6,370 bases of DNA from NCBI GenBank assembly GCA_014729205.1, contig WJKG01000029.1, positions 1-6,370 of the forward strand. The letters run 5' to 3'. The translations under genes were made by a program, and so were the position numbers. Shown here in pieces: positions 1 through 5,926 of the stretch (positions are counted from its first letter, which is position 1; every line of letters starts with the position of its first letter). The notes beneath the pieces were generated by a model. It was not told where the DNA came from, made no database searches, and worked only from the letters and a program-made list of their open reading frames with translations. This stretch comes from a candidate division GN15 bacterium. GTDB lineage: Bacteria > Zixibacteria > MSB-5A5 > GN15 > FEB-12.

Positions 1-2260
1 CATCGAGTGTCTGTTCTTCACCCGTATCCAGGGCCTTGATGACGCATTCCATCTGGCGCTCAGCCGCGTCGCGGGGAAACAGATCGTGCACTGTACGGCC
101 CACAACCGTCTCGGGGTCTACGCCCATGGCGATAGCTCCCGGTTCATTCAGAAAGGCAATCGTGCCGTCGCGTTCCACCAGTCCTATCAATGCCCGTACA
201 CTGTTAACGAGAAGACGATAGTGTTGCTCACGGTCGCGAAGCGCCTGATCTGCCAGCCGTCGGTCGGACACATCAGCAAATGCTACCTGAATAGCCGGAC
301 GTCCGTTGAACGTCGACAACGCTGAGTATGCTTCCATCCACCGCAGTTCACCCTTACCAGTATTGATGAGGACCTCATATCGATCAGAAGTCGGGGCGTC
401 ACCACCATCGTTCATAATCTGGCCACGTTCGCCTATCTCCGTCTGTGATTCGGGATGAAAGACCTGTTCGATCAGTTCTTGATCGGACATTCCCAGAAGC
501 TCCTCCTCGCTTCGTCCAAGGAGTTCGCAGGCGGCTGAATTCACGAAAGCTACTTTGTTGTCCTGGTGTACGATTATACCCTGTAGTGAGTATTCCGCCA
601 GGTTACGGAAGTTCTCCTCGCTGATCTCGAGTGCCTTGCGTGCCTGAGCGAGCTTCTCCGCCTCCACCAAACGCTCCTGCGTGTGAGTCAACTGTTCTAC
701 GGTATGATTAAGCTCGTCGCGCTGAGCACTGATTACCAGATTCTGCCGACTGGCTCGCCGCCATGACAGCAGCAGGAGTATCGCGGCAACCAACAATGGT
801 ACGGTCACAACAACAAAGACCAGCCACGGATGACGGAGCAGAAAATTCACGGTTCCGGAGGGCCTGACCTCGTACAGAAATAGCTCGGACCGTTCTTGAT
901 TGGCCAATACCAGCGAGTAGTCACCATCGCGTTCGGTGGGTGTTGCCCAGGCAATCGGGGTTCCGGGGGGGCTTGCCAGATAGGCTACTACATTCAAGTC
1001 CTCGTCAAACAGCCACAGAGATCGGTCCACCGTCTTGACCAGCAGGTGGGGTTCCCCTGTCCCGGTGAAATCATGTATGGGCATGGGACCCGCGATTCTG
1101 GTCGGAAGCTTTACGCTTGCGAGTCGCTCCAGGCGGCTGTTGTAGATTTGCAGGCGGCCGTCGCTGAGCCGGTGGACGAACTCATTCTCACCATCGTTGT
1201 TCAGATCATCCGGCTGAATCCACGCCGCCAGGTGTGACGTGTCTATCACTACCGAATCCAAAACCCGCCCGGTGGCGTCTACGATCACCATTCCCGACCC
1301 GTGTGCCTCCTCCGGATCGGACTCATCCAGGTGCAGGTAGGTTTGTATGTAGACATCCTCGTAGCCATCTCCGTCCCAGTCGGCATACAGAGCCGTGGCC
1401 GGCTCAAATACACTACCTACCTGGCGGTACCAGAGTAGTTCACCATCGCTGTTGAATGCCGCCACGTAGGAAGCGGTATCTGCCATGATATCGGTGACGG
1501 CGGCGTTACCCTTGGACTGCAATGGTACGATCAACACCGGTTGATCGGTCCGCGGGTCCCGAATGACCTTCAGTTTCTCACCGACGATGTTGGCAATATC
1601 GAAACGCCAGCGAATCTGCCGGGCCTCCGGTTCGATACAAATGAGCTGACGCGGATAGAGATCGTAGTTCGCGTCACAGTCAATCAGCAGCTCCTTGTCA
1701 CCATCGGCGTCCACATCGAACAGGTCGATCAGATCACCCTGACCGTCCCAGTAGCCGTTTTCATCGAGGTCTTCGCCCGAAGCAAGGAAGAGCCGGAAAA
1801 GTGTGGGATTTTCCGGAGACATCACGTGCAGCCACATCGTGTCGCGAGTTACGTACGTGACTGCAAGGTCACACTGGCCGTCGCCATCGAAATCGTGAAT
1901 CAAATGGTCCTGGATCCTCTTGGTAGGCAGGTGCAAGTGAGCCTGTGCTCTCTGGCCCTGGCGGTCGCTATAGAAGATCACCGACGACAGCCCGCCCATC
2001 GGCCGCCAGTTATCGATCAGGTGAATCGAGCCCCCTTCACAGTGTCGATCGGGATCAATAGGCAATATCTCACCGCTCGTCCGGTGACCGCGCTGGTCAC
2101 TCATGACGCTGCGATGAACCATCACCAGCCGATAGGGAAGGGTGCTCGGTTCCTCAGGTCTGGTGAGAACGGTTGTCTCGGATTTGCTCTTATCGCCGGT
2201 GCAACCAGCCAGGAGAAGCATCAAGCAGAGCAAGACGTAAGTAATGTGCATCCGTCTCAC
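1..2260 (-). CDS. Membrane sensor protein: lipoprotein signal, FG-GAP/VCBS-like periplasmic domain, TM helix, two PAS domains (C-terminus beyond left edge)
   Basis: Reading the minus strand from 2260 gives 753 codons without a stop up to the window edge, so the end of the protein is not seen. Residues 1-20 form a lipoprotein signal peptide with lipobox L17-A18-G19-C20. Residues about 40-460 are periplasmic and carry repeated Asp/Gly loops of the FG-GAP/VCBS, calcium-binding type: DFDGDGQCD (about 123), DLDENGYWD (164), DVDADGDKE (182), DWDGDGYED (294), DLNNDGENE (352). One transmembrane helix lies at about 479-500, followed by Arg-Arg, then a charged coiled coil (about 510-555), a PAS domain (about 551-666) and the start of a second PAS domain (about 680 onward). 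The missing part is probably a histidine kinase or another signalling output; this is inference. Start choice: GTG at 2260 has a GGGGA ribosome site six bases upstream and gives the signal peptide an Arg-Arg n-region; the ATG at 2251 is the alternative and lacks both. The ligand is unknown. Confidence 0.85.
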   Translation of the reverse strand, partial: MRRMHITYVLLCLMLLLAGCTGDKSKSETTVLTRPEEPSTLPYRLVMVHRSVMSDQRGHRTSGEILPIDPDRHCEGGSIHLIDNWRPMGGLSSVIFYSDRQGQRAQAHLHLPTKRIQDHLIHDFDGDGQCDLAVTYVTRDTMWLHVMSPENPTLFRLFLASGEDLDENGYWDGQGDLIDLFDVDADGDKELLIDCDANYDLYPRQLICIEPEARQIRWRFDIANIVGEKLKVIRDPRTDQPVLIVPLQSKGNAAVTDIMADTASYVAAFNSDGELLWYRQVGSVFEPATALYADWDGDGYEDVYIQTYLHLDESDPEEAHGSGMVIVDATGRVLDSVVIDTSHLAAWIQPDDLNNDGENEFVHRLSDGRLQIYNSRLERLASVKLPTRIAGPMPIHDFTGTGEPHLLVKTVDRSLWLFDEDLNVVAYLASPPGTPIAWATPTERDGDYSLVLANQERSELFLYEVRPSGTVNFLLRHPWLVFVVVTVPLLVAAILLLLSWRRASRQNLVISAQRDELNHTVEQLTHTQERLVEAEKLAQARKALEISEENFRNLAEYSLQGIIVHQDNKVAFVNSAACELLGRSEEELLGMSDQELIEQVFHPESQTEIGERGQIMNDGGDAPTSDRYEVLINTGKGELRWMEAYSALSTFNGRPAIQVAFADVSDRRLADQALRDREQHYRLLVNSVRALIGLVERDGTIAFLNEPGAIAMGVDPETVVGRTVHDLFPRDAAERQMECVIKALDTGEEQTLD

Positions 2261-2292
2261 GGCAAGTCCCCACGCGTTCTTAACTTAACGGA

Positions 2293-2320
2293 AATATACC
2301 AAGAAATCTACTAATGTCAA
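2293..2320 (-). promoter_or_regulatory. sigma70-type promoter of the sensor gene
   Basis: On the minus strand a perfect -35 box TTGACA (2315-2320) is separated by 16 bases from a -10 box TATATT (2293-2298, five of six matches). Transcription would begin near 2286, leaving a leader of about 25 bases before the GTG start at 2260. Position and quality fit a housekeeping promoter; no operator is obvious beside it. Confidence 0.65.
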
Positions 2321-2369
2321 TTGTGCCGATACGGGAACCGGAGTTACCAGACCGAAGTTATCATTGCTT

Positions 2370-2399
2370 TTGAAAGACCGATACTATATGGAGTATATG
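2370..2399 (+). promoter_or_regulatory. candidate promoter of the DUF202 gene
   Basis: TTGAAA (2370-2375, five of six to the -35 consensus) is followed after 18 bases by TATATG (2394-2399, four of six). The start of transcription would be near 2406, about 40 bases before the ATG. A near-repeat, TATATGGAG then TATATGG, overlaps the -10 region. The match is modest and other registers are possible. Confidence 0.3.
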
Positions 2400-2446
2400 G
2401 AAAAGCCCATGAGATCGGCCTGAACTCCCAACCGCGAAGGAACTAC

Positions 2447-2812
2447 ATGTCCGCCCAAGACAACCAGCAGCCGACCGAGAACCAACCTCAGGGGCCGCCG
2501 CCACCCGATTCGCTGGGTCCAAAAATACGGGTGCGCGGGCTGGCTCATGACCGCGATGGCCTCTTCCGCGTTACCCTGGCCAACCAGCGGACGTTTCTTG
2601 CTTACCTGCGAACAGCACTGACCATGTTCGTAGCCGGTGTAACGTTCATTCGGTTCTTCGATTCATTGCTGTTGGAAGTTGTCGGCTGGGTCTTTGTGCC
2701 GTTGGCGGTGGCGACCCTTGTGATTGGCGTCTATCGGTATAACTCGTTGCGAGTACGCATGAAAAGGACTCGCAAGAGCCTCTACGACCGTCACTCCAGG
2801 ACTGATACATAG
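2447..2812 (+). CDS. DUF202-family small membrane protein
   Basis: A 121-residue protein. The first 25 or so residues are polar and Gln/Pro-rich with a run of four prolines, likely a disordered cytoplasmic tail. The family signature follows at 44-58, LANQRTFLAYLRTAL, close to the usual LANERTFLAWxRTAL of DUF202 (YidH-like) proteins. Two hydrophobic helices are visible, about 56-72 and 78-98, and the end is very basic (RVRMKRTRK), which predicts a cytoplasmic C-terminus. Many relatives have a third helix; none is visible here. The start was set at 2447 because GAAGG sits six bases upstream; longer readings from 2321 begin at TTG and carry unconserved sequence. The function of DUF202 proteins in bacteria is not established; the eukaryotic VTC polyphosphate polymerase carries a related membrane domain. 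The gene is divergent from the sensor gene and convergent with rpmB, so it appears to stand alone. Confidence 0.85.
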   Translation: MSAQDNQQPTENQPQGPPPPDSLGPKIRVRGLAHDRDGLFRVTLANQRTFLAYLRTALTMFVAGVTFIRFFDSLLLEVVGWVFVPLAVATLVIGVYRYNSLRVRMKRTRKSLYDRHSRTDT

Positions 2813-2864
2813 TTCAAACACGGTTGGGGCATTCTGAAGACGACTGGATCAGACAAACCGGCAG

Positions 2865-2895
2865 AAAAAGGCCGGGGCTCTCACGAGTCCCGGCC
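2865..2895 (-). terminator. Rho-independent terminator of the rpmG-rpmB operon
   Basis: GGCCGGGGCTC (2870-2880) pairs with GAGTCCCGGCC (2885-2895) over 11 positions with one G-T wobble, with a TCAC loop. On the minus strand the stem is followed directly by TTTTTC (2864-2869), which is a standard intrinsic terminator about 48 bases past the rpmB stop. The same stem lies 57 bases after the DUF202 stop and may also serve that gene, though the plus-strand T-run (2903-2907) is seven bases from the stem and so weaker. Confidence 0.85.
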
Positions 2896-2942
2896 CTTGA
2901 TGTTTTTGCTTTCAACCGTGACAGGAAACAGCAGGCGACAGG

Positions 2943-3182
2943 CTACATCACGTCCTTGAGCGTGAGACCGTTCTTTTTGAGGTAGCGCATGAAGCCCACC
3001 TTGTGGATACTGCGCAGGGCCTCGGTTGACAGGCGCAGGCGAACGGTCCGTCCCAGTTCGGGCACATAGACGCGCTTGGTCTGCAGGTTCACCATCTGCC
3101 GACGCTTGGTGATGTTGTGAGCGTGGGAGACATTGTGGGCGCGGTTGGGGCGCTTTCCGGTGATTTGACAACGGCGTGACAT
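2943..3182 (-). CDS. rpmB: 50S ribosomal protein L28 (bL28)
   Basis: A complete 79-residue protein, normal length for bL28. The family N-terminus MSRRCQITGKRP is followed by the NVSHAHNITKRR block, the NLQTKRVYVPELGR block and the LRLSTEALRSI block, all characteristic of L28. It belongs to the large ribosomal subunit. Only one Cys (C5) is present, so it is a zinc-independent form. AGGAG lies six bases before the ATG. It follows rpmG by 20 bases and ends about 48 bases before a strong terminator, so the two ribosomal genes form a bicistronic unit with rpmG first (in E. coli the order is rpmB then rpmG). An overlapping reading frame on the same strand is a shadow. Confidence 0.97.
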   Translation of the reverse strand: MSRRCQITGKRPNRAHNVSHAHNITKRRQMVNLQTKRVYVPELGRTVRLRLSTEALRSIHKVGFMRYLKKNGLTLKDVM

Positions 3183-3202
3183 GGTTTACTCCTGAGTTCC
3201 TG

Positions 3203-3367
3203 TTATCGAGTTTCCTTGAACAGGACGTGCTTTTTGAGGATCGGGTCGTACTTCTTCATCTCCATCCGATCCGGATGGTTGCGCTTGTTCTTAGTCGTAA
3301 TGTACATGTACGGACTCTCCGTACTGCGCAACTTCACTTTGACTCGAACATCACCTTTCTTGGCCAC
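3203..3367 (-). CDS. rpmG: 50S ribosomal protein L33 (bL33), GTG start
   Basis: A 54-residue basic protein that short-ORF filters miss. It begins MAKKGDVRVKVKLRST and has the L33 core blocks TTKNKRNHPDRMEMKKYDP and HVLFKETR near the end. The length matches the family (about 50-55). There are no Cys residues, so it is the zinc-free form, as in E. coli L33. The start is GTG at 3367 with CAGGAGA seven bases upstream; an ATG inside the spacer is out of frame. The stop TAA is 20 bases before rpmB. Expression is expected from the promoter at 3434-3462, constitutive and growth-linked, as for other ribosomal genes. Confidence 0.96.
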   Translation of the reverse strand: MAKKGDVRVKVKLRSTESPYMYITTKNKRNHPDRMEMKKYDPILKKHVLFKETR

Positions 3368-3406
3368 AACATATCTCCTGTCAGATTCCTGTCATTCGCA
3401 AAACTG

Positions 3407-3422
3407 CCCCGAGCTTTCGGGG
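3407..3422 (-). promoter_or_regulatory. hairpin in the rpmG leader RNA
   Basis: CCCCGA (3407-3412) and TCGGGG (3417-3422) form a six-pair stem with a four-base loop. It lies within the predicted first 20 bases of the rpmG-rpmB transcript. Two further pairs flank it past one A-C mismatch. No U-run follows, so it is not a terminator; it could stabilise the 5' end or be a site of ribosomal-protein feedback, but neither is shown by the sequence. Confidence 0.4.
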
Positions 3423-3433
3423 TAGAGCCTCCA

Positions 3434-3462
3434 AGTATACACGATTATTGTCGGATAGACAA
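3434..3462 (-). promoter_or_regulatory. sigma70-type promoter of rpmG-rpmB
   Basis: On the minus strand TTGTCT (3457-3462, four of six) and TATACT (3434-3439, five of six) are exactly 17 bases apart. Transcription would start near 3427, giving a leader of about 60 bases before the rpmG GTG. A-rich runs directly upstream (3477-3481 and 3496-3500, T-runs on the transcribed side) may act as UP-element sequence, as expected for a ribosomal operon. Confidence 0.6.
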
Positions 3463-3611
3463 CACTATTTTTACGCAAAAAGCGACCCGAATCGCAAAAA
3501 TCCGCACGTGGTGGCAAGTCTCATTGCGGTCAATTCTATTCGGCGAAGCGCCAGAAACGGTTCCAGCACCAAAAAAGGCAGCAAAATCTCGTGAAAAAAT
3601 TCGCAAACAAG

Positions 3612-3640
3612 TTGTGTTTTATGGGAGCACAATGTATATA
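3612..3640 (+). promoter_or_regulatory. candidate promoter of the redox operon
   Basis: TTGTGT (3612-3617, three of six) and TATATA (3635-3640, four of six, running on into AATA) have a 17-base spacing. The phased A-tracts end immediately upstream of the -35 box, as an UP element or curved DNA would. Transcription would start near 3647, leaving a leader of about 137 bases. A second weak -10-like box, TATAGA, lies at 3743-3748 without a good -35 box; it could be an activator-dependent start. Confidence 0.4.
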
Positions 3641-3664
3641 AATAGGAGCGTTCAACTTAGGTTA

Positions 3665-3680
3665 TGTGATTGATTTCACA
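3665..3680. promoter_or_regulatory. CRP/FNR-family operator palindrome
   Basis: TGTGA (3665-3669), six bases, then TCACA (3676-3680): a perfect two-fold palindrome identical in both half-sites to the E. coli CRP consensus. Members of the CRP/FNR superfamily in anaerobes, HcpR among them, use similar TGTGA-type half-sites. It is centred about 26 bases after the start predicted from the 3612-3640 promoter, which suits repression there; it is about 82 bases before a possible start after TATAGA at 3743, which would suit activation. Which protein binds is not known. Confidence 0.55.
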
Positions 3681-3783
3681 AGAAAGGCGTCGACCACCTC
3701 GGTCGTGCCGGACCGTTTGCGGACGTGTTGCGCACAACTGAATATAGACAACGAAATAGAACCCAATGGCTTAAGGGGAACCA

Positions 3784-4191
3784 ATGGCACGCGAGATTTC
3801 ACTGAAGACCATCGATGATCGGTTCCGCCAGAAGATCAAGGAGATCAGTGGCCAGAACTTCCAGCAGTGTTTCCAGTGCGGAACCTGCAGCGGTTCCTGT
3901 CCCATGACCGAGCATCTGGATCTTATGCCGCGTCAGGTTATGGCCCTGATACAGTTCGGGCAAGCCGACGCCCTCGATGTGGCCAAGACGCCCTTTGTGT
4001 GCGCGTCGTGTCACACCTGCATGGTGCGTTGTCCACGAGGGCTGGATCTGACTAAAATCATGGAGGCTGTGCGGCTGGTCAAACTCCGCCGCAATGTCAA
4101 CGAAATCGAACCCTCGAACCTGCAGCCGGAAGACGTTACCGAGATGCCCCAGGTAGCCATGGTCTCTGGTTTTCGCAAGCTGACATCGTGA
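3784..4191 (+). CDS. hdrC: HdrC-like iron-sulfur protein (heterodisulfide reductase subunit C family)
   Basis: A 135-residue soluble protein with two ferredoxin-type [4Fe-4S] motifs: C29-x2-C32-x2-C35-x3-C39-P and C73-x2-C76-x2-C79-x3-C83-P. The spacer has the HdrC-like block MPRQVMALIQFGQ, and the second motif is followed by RGLDLTKIMEAVRLVK, typical of the family. No membrane segment is present, so it is the HdrC type, not a membrane-fused HdrDE or DsrK type. It is shorter than methanogen HdrC (about 185 residues), lacking C-terminal sequence. Its known role is to pass electrons between other redox subunits and the HdrB site. AAGGGG lies five bases before the ATG. It is first in the operon; hdrB starts seven bases after its stop, with the hdrB ribosome site overlapping the TGA. 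The true disulfide substrate is unlikely to be CoM-S-S-CoB in a bacterium. Confidence 0.9.
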   Translation: MAREISLKTIDDRFRQKIKEISGQNFQQCFQCGTCSGSCPMTEHLDLMPRQVMALIQFGQADALDVAKTPFVCASCHTCMVRCPRGLDLTKIMEAVRLVKLRRNVNEIEPSNLQPEDVTEMPQVAMVSGFRKLTS

Positions 4192-4198
4192 GGTTGCT

Positions 4199-5080
4199 AT
4201 GAAGATTGCTTACTATCCCGGATGTACGTTGAAGACCAAAGGCAAGAGCCTGGAAACCTCGGCACTGGCCTGTATGGGGCAGTTGGGCATCGAAGCCGAG
4301 GAACTCGAGCGCTGGAATTGTTGTGGAGCGGTCTACTCGCTGGCCGATGATGACCTGATCCACATCGTGGCCCCGGTGCGCGATCTGATCCGCGTCAAAC
4401 AGGCCGGTCATGACAAGGTCATTACACTGTGCTCCATGTGTTATAACACACTGGCACGAGCTAACGAATTGATGCGCCACGATGAAGAAAAGCGCAAGAC
4501 CATCAATGATTTCATGGACGAAGAGCCGGACTATACCGGCGATGTACAGGTATTACATTTCTTGGATTTCCTTCGCGATGAGATCGGCTGGGACAAAGTC
4601 AAGGAAAAGGTGACCAAGCCTCTGTCAGGTATGAAGGTGGCCCCCTATTACGGGTGCACGCTGCTCCGGCCGAAGGAGGTCGCTATTGACCGTGCCGACC
4701 AACCGGAAGTCATGCACTCGTTCCTGGAAACACTGGGAGCCGAGGTAGTAGATTTTCCGGGTGCCATACAGTGTTGCGGAACCTATCAAGTGTTGGGGAA
4801 TCCTGATGCCGCCTTGAAGGTATCGCACGATATCCTCTCCGATGCCACCAGCCATGGTGCCGAAGCACTGGCCCTGACCTGTCCGCTGTGTGATTACAAC
4901 ATGAGCAAACGGCAGGACCAAATGCTGCAGAAGTACGAGGGAGCCCGGGAGGTTCCTATCTATTACTTCACGCAATTGATGGCCATAGCGATGGGTATTC
5001 CAGTCGAAGAGTGCCATTTCGAGCTGAACCGCGAGAGTTCGGTCCAGCTTTTGAAGTCAAAGAACCTGGTTACCGGTTGA
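4199..5080 (+). CDS. hdrB: HdrB-like CCG-domain protein (heterodisulfide reductase subunit B family)
   Basis: A 293-residue soluble protein, normal HdrB length, with two cysteine-rich CCG domains. Domain 1 has C9, C41-C42, C78 and C81 (Cx31CCx35CxxC). Domain 2 has C153, C192-C193, C228 and C231 (Cx38CCx34CxxC). All ten cysteines are present, so both noncubane [4Fe-4S] clusters, which form the disulfide-reducing site in methanogen HdrB, should assemble. The opening MKIAYYPGCT is typical. In bacteria and archaea the same fold also occurs as SdhE of type-E succinate:quinone reductases, in methylmenaquinol:fumarate reductase, and fused to the FrdB part in TfrB. Context with SdhB- and SdhA-like genes makes those roles as likely as disulfide reduction. 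The start uses GAGG five bases upstream, overlapping the hdrC stop, which indicates translational coupling. Confidence 0.92.
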   Translation: MKIAYYPGCTLKTKGKSLETSALACMGQLGIEAEELERWNCCGAVYSLADDDLIHIVAPVRDLIRVKQAGHDKVITLCSMCYNTLARANELMRHDEEKRKTINDFMDEEPDYTGDVQVLHFLDFLRDEIGWDKVKEKVTKPLSGMKVAPYYGCTLLRPKEVAIDRADQPEVMHSFLETLGAEVVDFPGAIQCCGTYQVLGNPDAALKVSHDILSDATSHGAEALALTCPLCDYNMSKRQDQMLQKYEGAREVPIYYFTQLMAIAMGIPVEECHFELNRESSVQLLKSKNLVTG

Positions 5081-5094
5081 TTGGCCGCCAGGTA

Positions 5095-5142
5095 ATGAAT
5101 GCCAACGAGGAATGTGTATATAGCTTGGTGAGGTTCAGATGA
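5095..5142 (+). other. 15-codon mini-ORF overlapping the next start codon
   Basis: Between hdrB and the SdhB-like gene an ATG at 5095 opens 15 codons and a TGA at 5140-5142 that overlaps the next gene's ATG as ATGA. CAGG stands two bases before the ATG, closer than is usual. It might couple translation across the 58-base gap; with such a short frame chance is an equally good explanation. It contains the ribosome site (GAGG) of the following gene. Confidence 0.2.
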
Positions 5143-5894
5143 GCATTGTACCACAAGAAGAAACAACAGCCACCGAGACCAAGATGGTCCCCATCTATAT
5201 CATGGGGAAGCGCTACGAGGTCCCGGCCACGCTGACAATCATGAAGGCGATCGAATACGCCGGGTACAAGTACATCCGAGGGTGTGGTTGTCGTGGCGGT
5301 GTATGCGGCGCCTGCAGTACCGTCTACCGCAAGCCCGGAGACTACAAGATCTACACCGGCCTGGCCTGCCAGACAGTGGTCGAGCCGGAAATGTACCTGA
5401 CGCAAATGCCATTCTATCCGGCCAACCGGACGACGTATGACTTTGGCGAACTGACCGGTACCCCTGACGAAATCAATCGGCTGTACCCGGAGTTGTTCCG
5501 CTGTGTGGCCTGCAACGCCTGCACCAAGGTGTGCCCGATGGATGTACAGGTCATGGATTACATCGCGGCGCTCAAACGCGGCGACATCCAGGCTGCTGCG
5601 GAGATTTCATTCGACTGCATCCAGTGCGGTCTGTGTGCCAGCCGTTGCATGGGCGAACTGCCACAGTATCATATCGCGCAGCTGGCACGTCGTCTGAACG
5701 GCGCCTATCTGACACCGAAGGCCGAGCACCTGCAGACGATGTGTGCCAACATCGACGCCGGCCGGTACGACCCGGGTCTGGCAGAGCTCAAGGGCATGGA
5801 TCTGGAGACGCTCCGCAACACGTACCAGAGCCGCGAGATGGAACCGGCCAGTGCCGGCGAGGATTGGACCCCACAGGATAAGAGTCACCTGTAA
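5139..5894 (+). CDS. SdhB/FrdB-like iron-sulfur subunit ([2Fe-2S] plus two [4Fe-4S])
   Basis: A 251-residue protein. Residues about 17-95 form a plant-type [2Fe-2S] ferredoxin domain with ligands C51-x4-C56-x2-C59 and C77; C49 is an extra cysteine. Residues 115-185 form a helical double-cluster domain with C122-x2-C125-x2-C128-x3-C132-P and C160-x2-C163-x2-C166-x3-C170. This order matches the SdhB/FrdB and TfrB N-terminal plan, but both latter motifs are full [4Fe-4S] types; the classical SdhB [3Fe-4S] arrangement is not evident. The polar tail (about 195-251) has no recognised domain. Its role would be to carry electrons between the flavoprotein encoded next and HdrBC. GAGG lies five bases before the ATG. 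It follows hdrB by 58 bases and precedes the flavoprotein by 32. A dihydroorotate- or hydrogenase-associated 2Fe-2S/4Fe-4S protein is a less likely alternative. Confidence 0.85.
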   Translation: MSIVPQEETTATETKMVPIYIMGKRYEVPATLTIMKAIEYAGYKYIRGCGCRGGVCGACSTVYRKPGDYKIYTGLACQTVVEPEMYLTQMPFYPANRTTYDFGELTGTPDEINRLYPELFRCVACNACTKVCPMDVQVMDYIAALKRGDIQAAAEISFDCIQCGLCASRCMGELPQYHIAQLARRLNGAYLTPKAEHLQTMCANIDAGRYDPGLAELKGMDLETLRNTYQSREMEPASAGEDWTPQDKSHL

Positions 5895-5926
5895 GCCGCT
5901 TAGCGATTGGAAAACGAGGTTATACT

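Larger units (their letters stand above)
3463..3783. other. gene-free divergent control region between rpmG and the hdrC operon
   Basis: No coding frame here resembles a protein. The open frame running through 3176-3673 on the plus strand is mostly antisense to rpmG and its leader and has no family features. The region is visibly more AT-rich than its neighbours. It has A-tracts at 3477-3481, 3496-3500, 3571-3576, 3583-3586 and 3594-3599, the last three about 11 bases apart. It also contains a candidate promoter, a CRP/FNR-type palindrome and a small weak stem CGACC/GGTCG near 3689-3704. No tRNA or known riboswitch was recognised. Confidence 0.6.

Noticed and set aside
896..1455. Two plus-strand frames (113 and 73 codons) within the sensor gene
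   Set aside because: Both lie wholly antisense to the open minus-strand frame and show no domain, ribosome site or sensible composition.
1541..2314. 257-codon plus-strand frame opposite the sensor gene
   Set aside because: It is antisense to the FG-GAP/VCBS-type region; its Val/Ala/Ile-rich repeats are the mirror of the Asp/Gly codons there. It has no family features, and the minus-strand reading has a signal peptide, TM helix and PAS domains.
2881..3171. 96-codon minus-strand frame overlapping rpmB
   Set aside because: Out-of-frame shadow of rpmB that runs through the terminator; the L28 frame is unmistakable.
3544..3554. GGCG-AAG-CGCC-like mini hairpin
   Set aside because: Only four pairs with no T-run on either strand and no gene ending nearby; not supportable as a terminator.
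3176..3673. 165-codon plus-strand frame across rpmG and the control region
   Set aside because: Most of it is antisense to rpmG and its leader, and the rest crosses the AT-rich control region; no recognisable motif or ribosome site.
3463..3783. Search for a tRNA, riboswitch or CRISPR repeat in the long gene-free region
   Set aside because: No cloverleaf, no known aptamer core and no regular spaced repeat is visible; short repeated CGCAAAAA elements at about 3474 and 3493 are too few to be an array.
4136..5405. Several minus-strand frames (67-130 codons) under hdrC, hdrB and the SdhB-like gene
   Set aside because: All are antisense to genes with complete cluster-binding cysteine patterns and have no features of their own.
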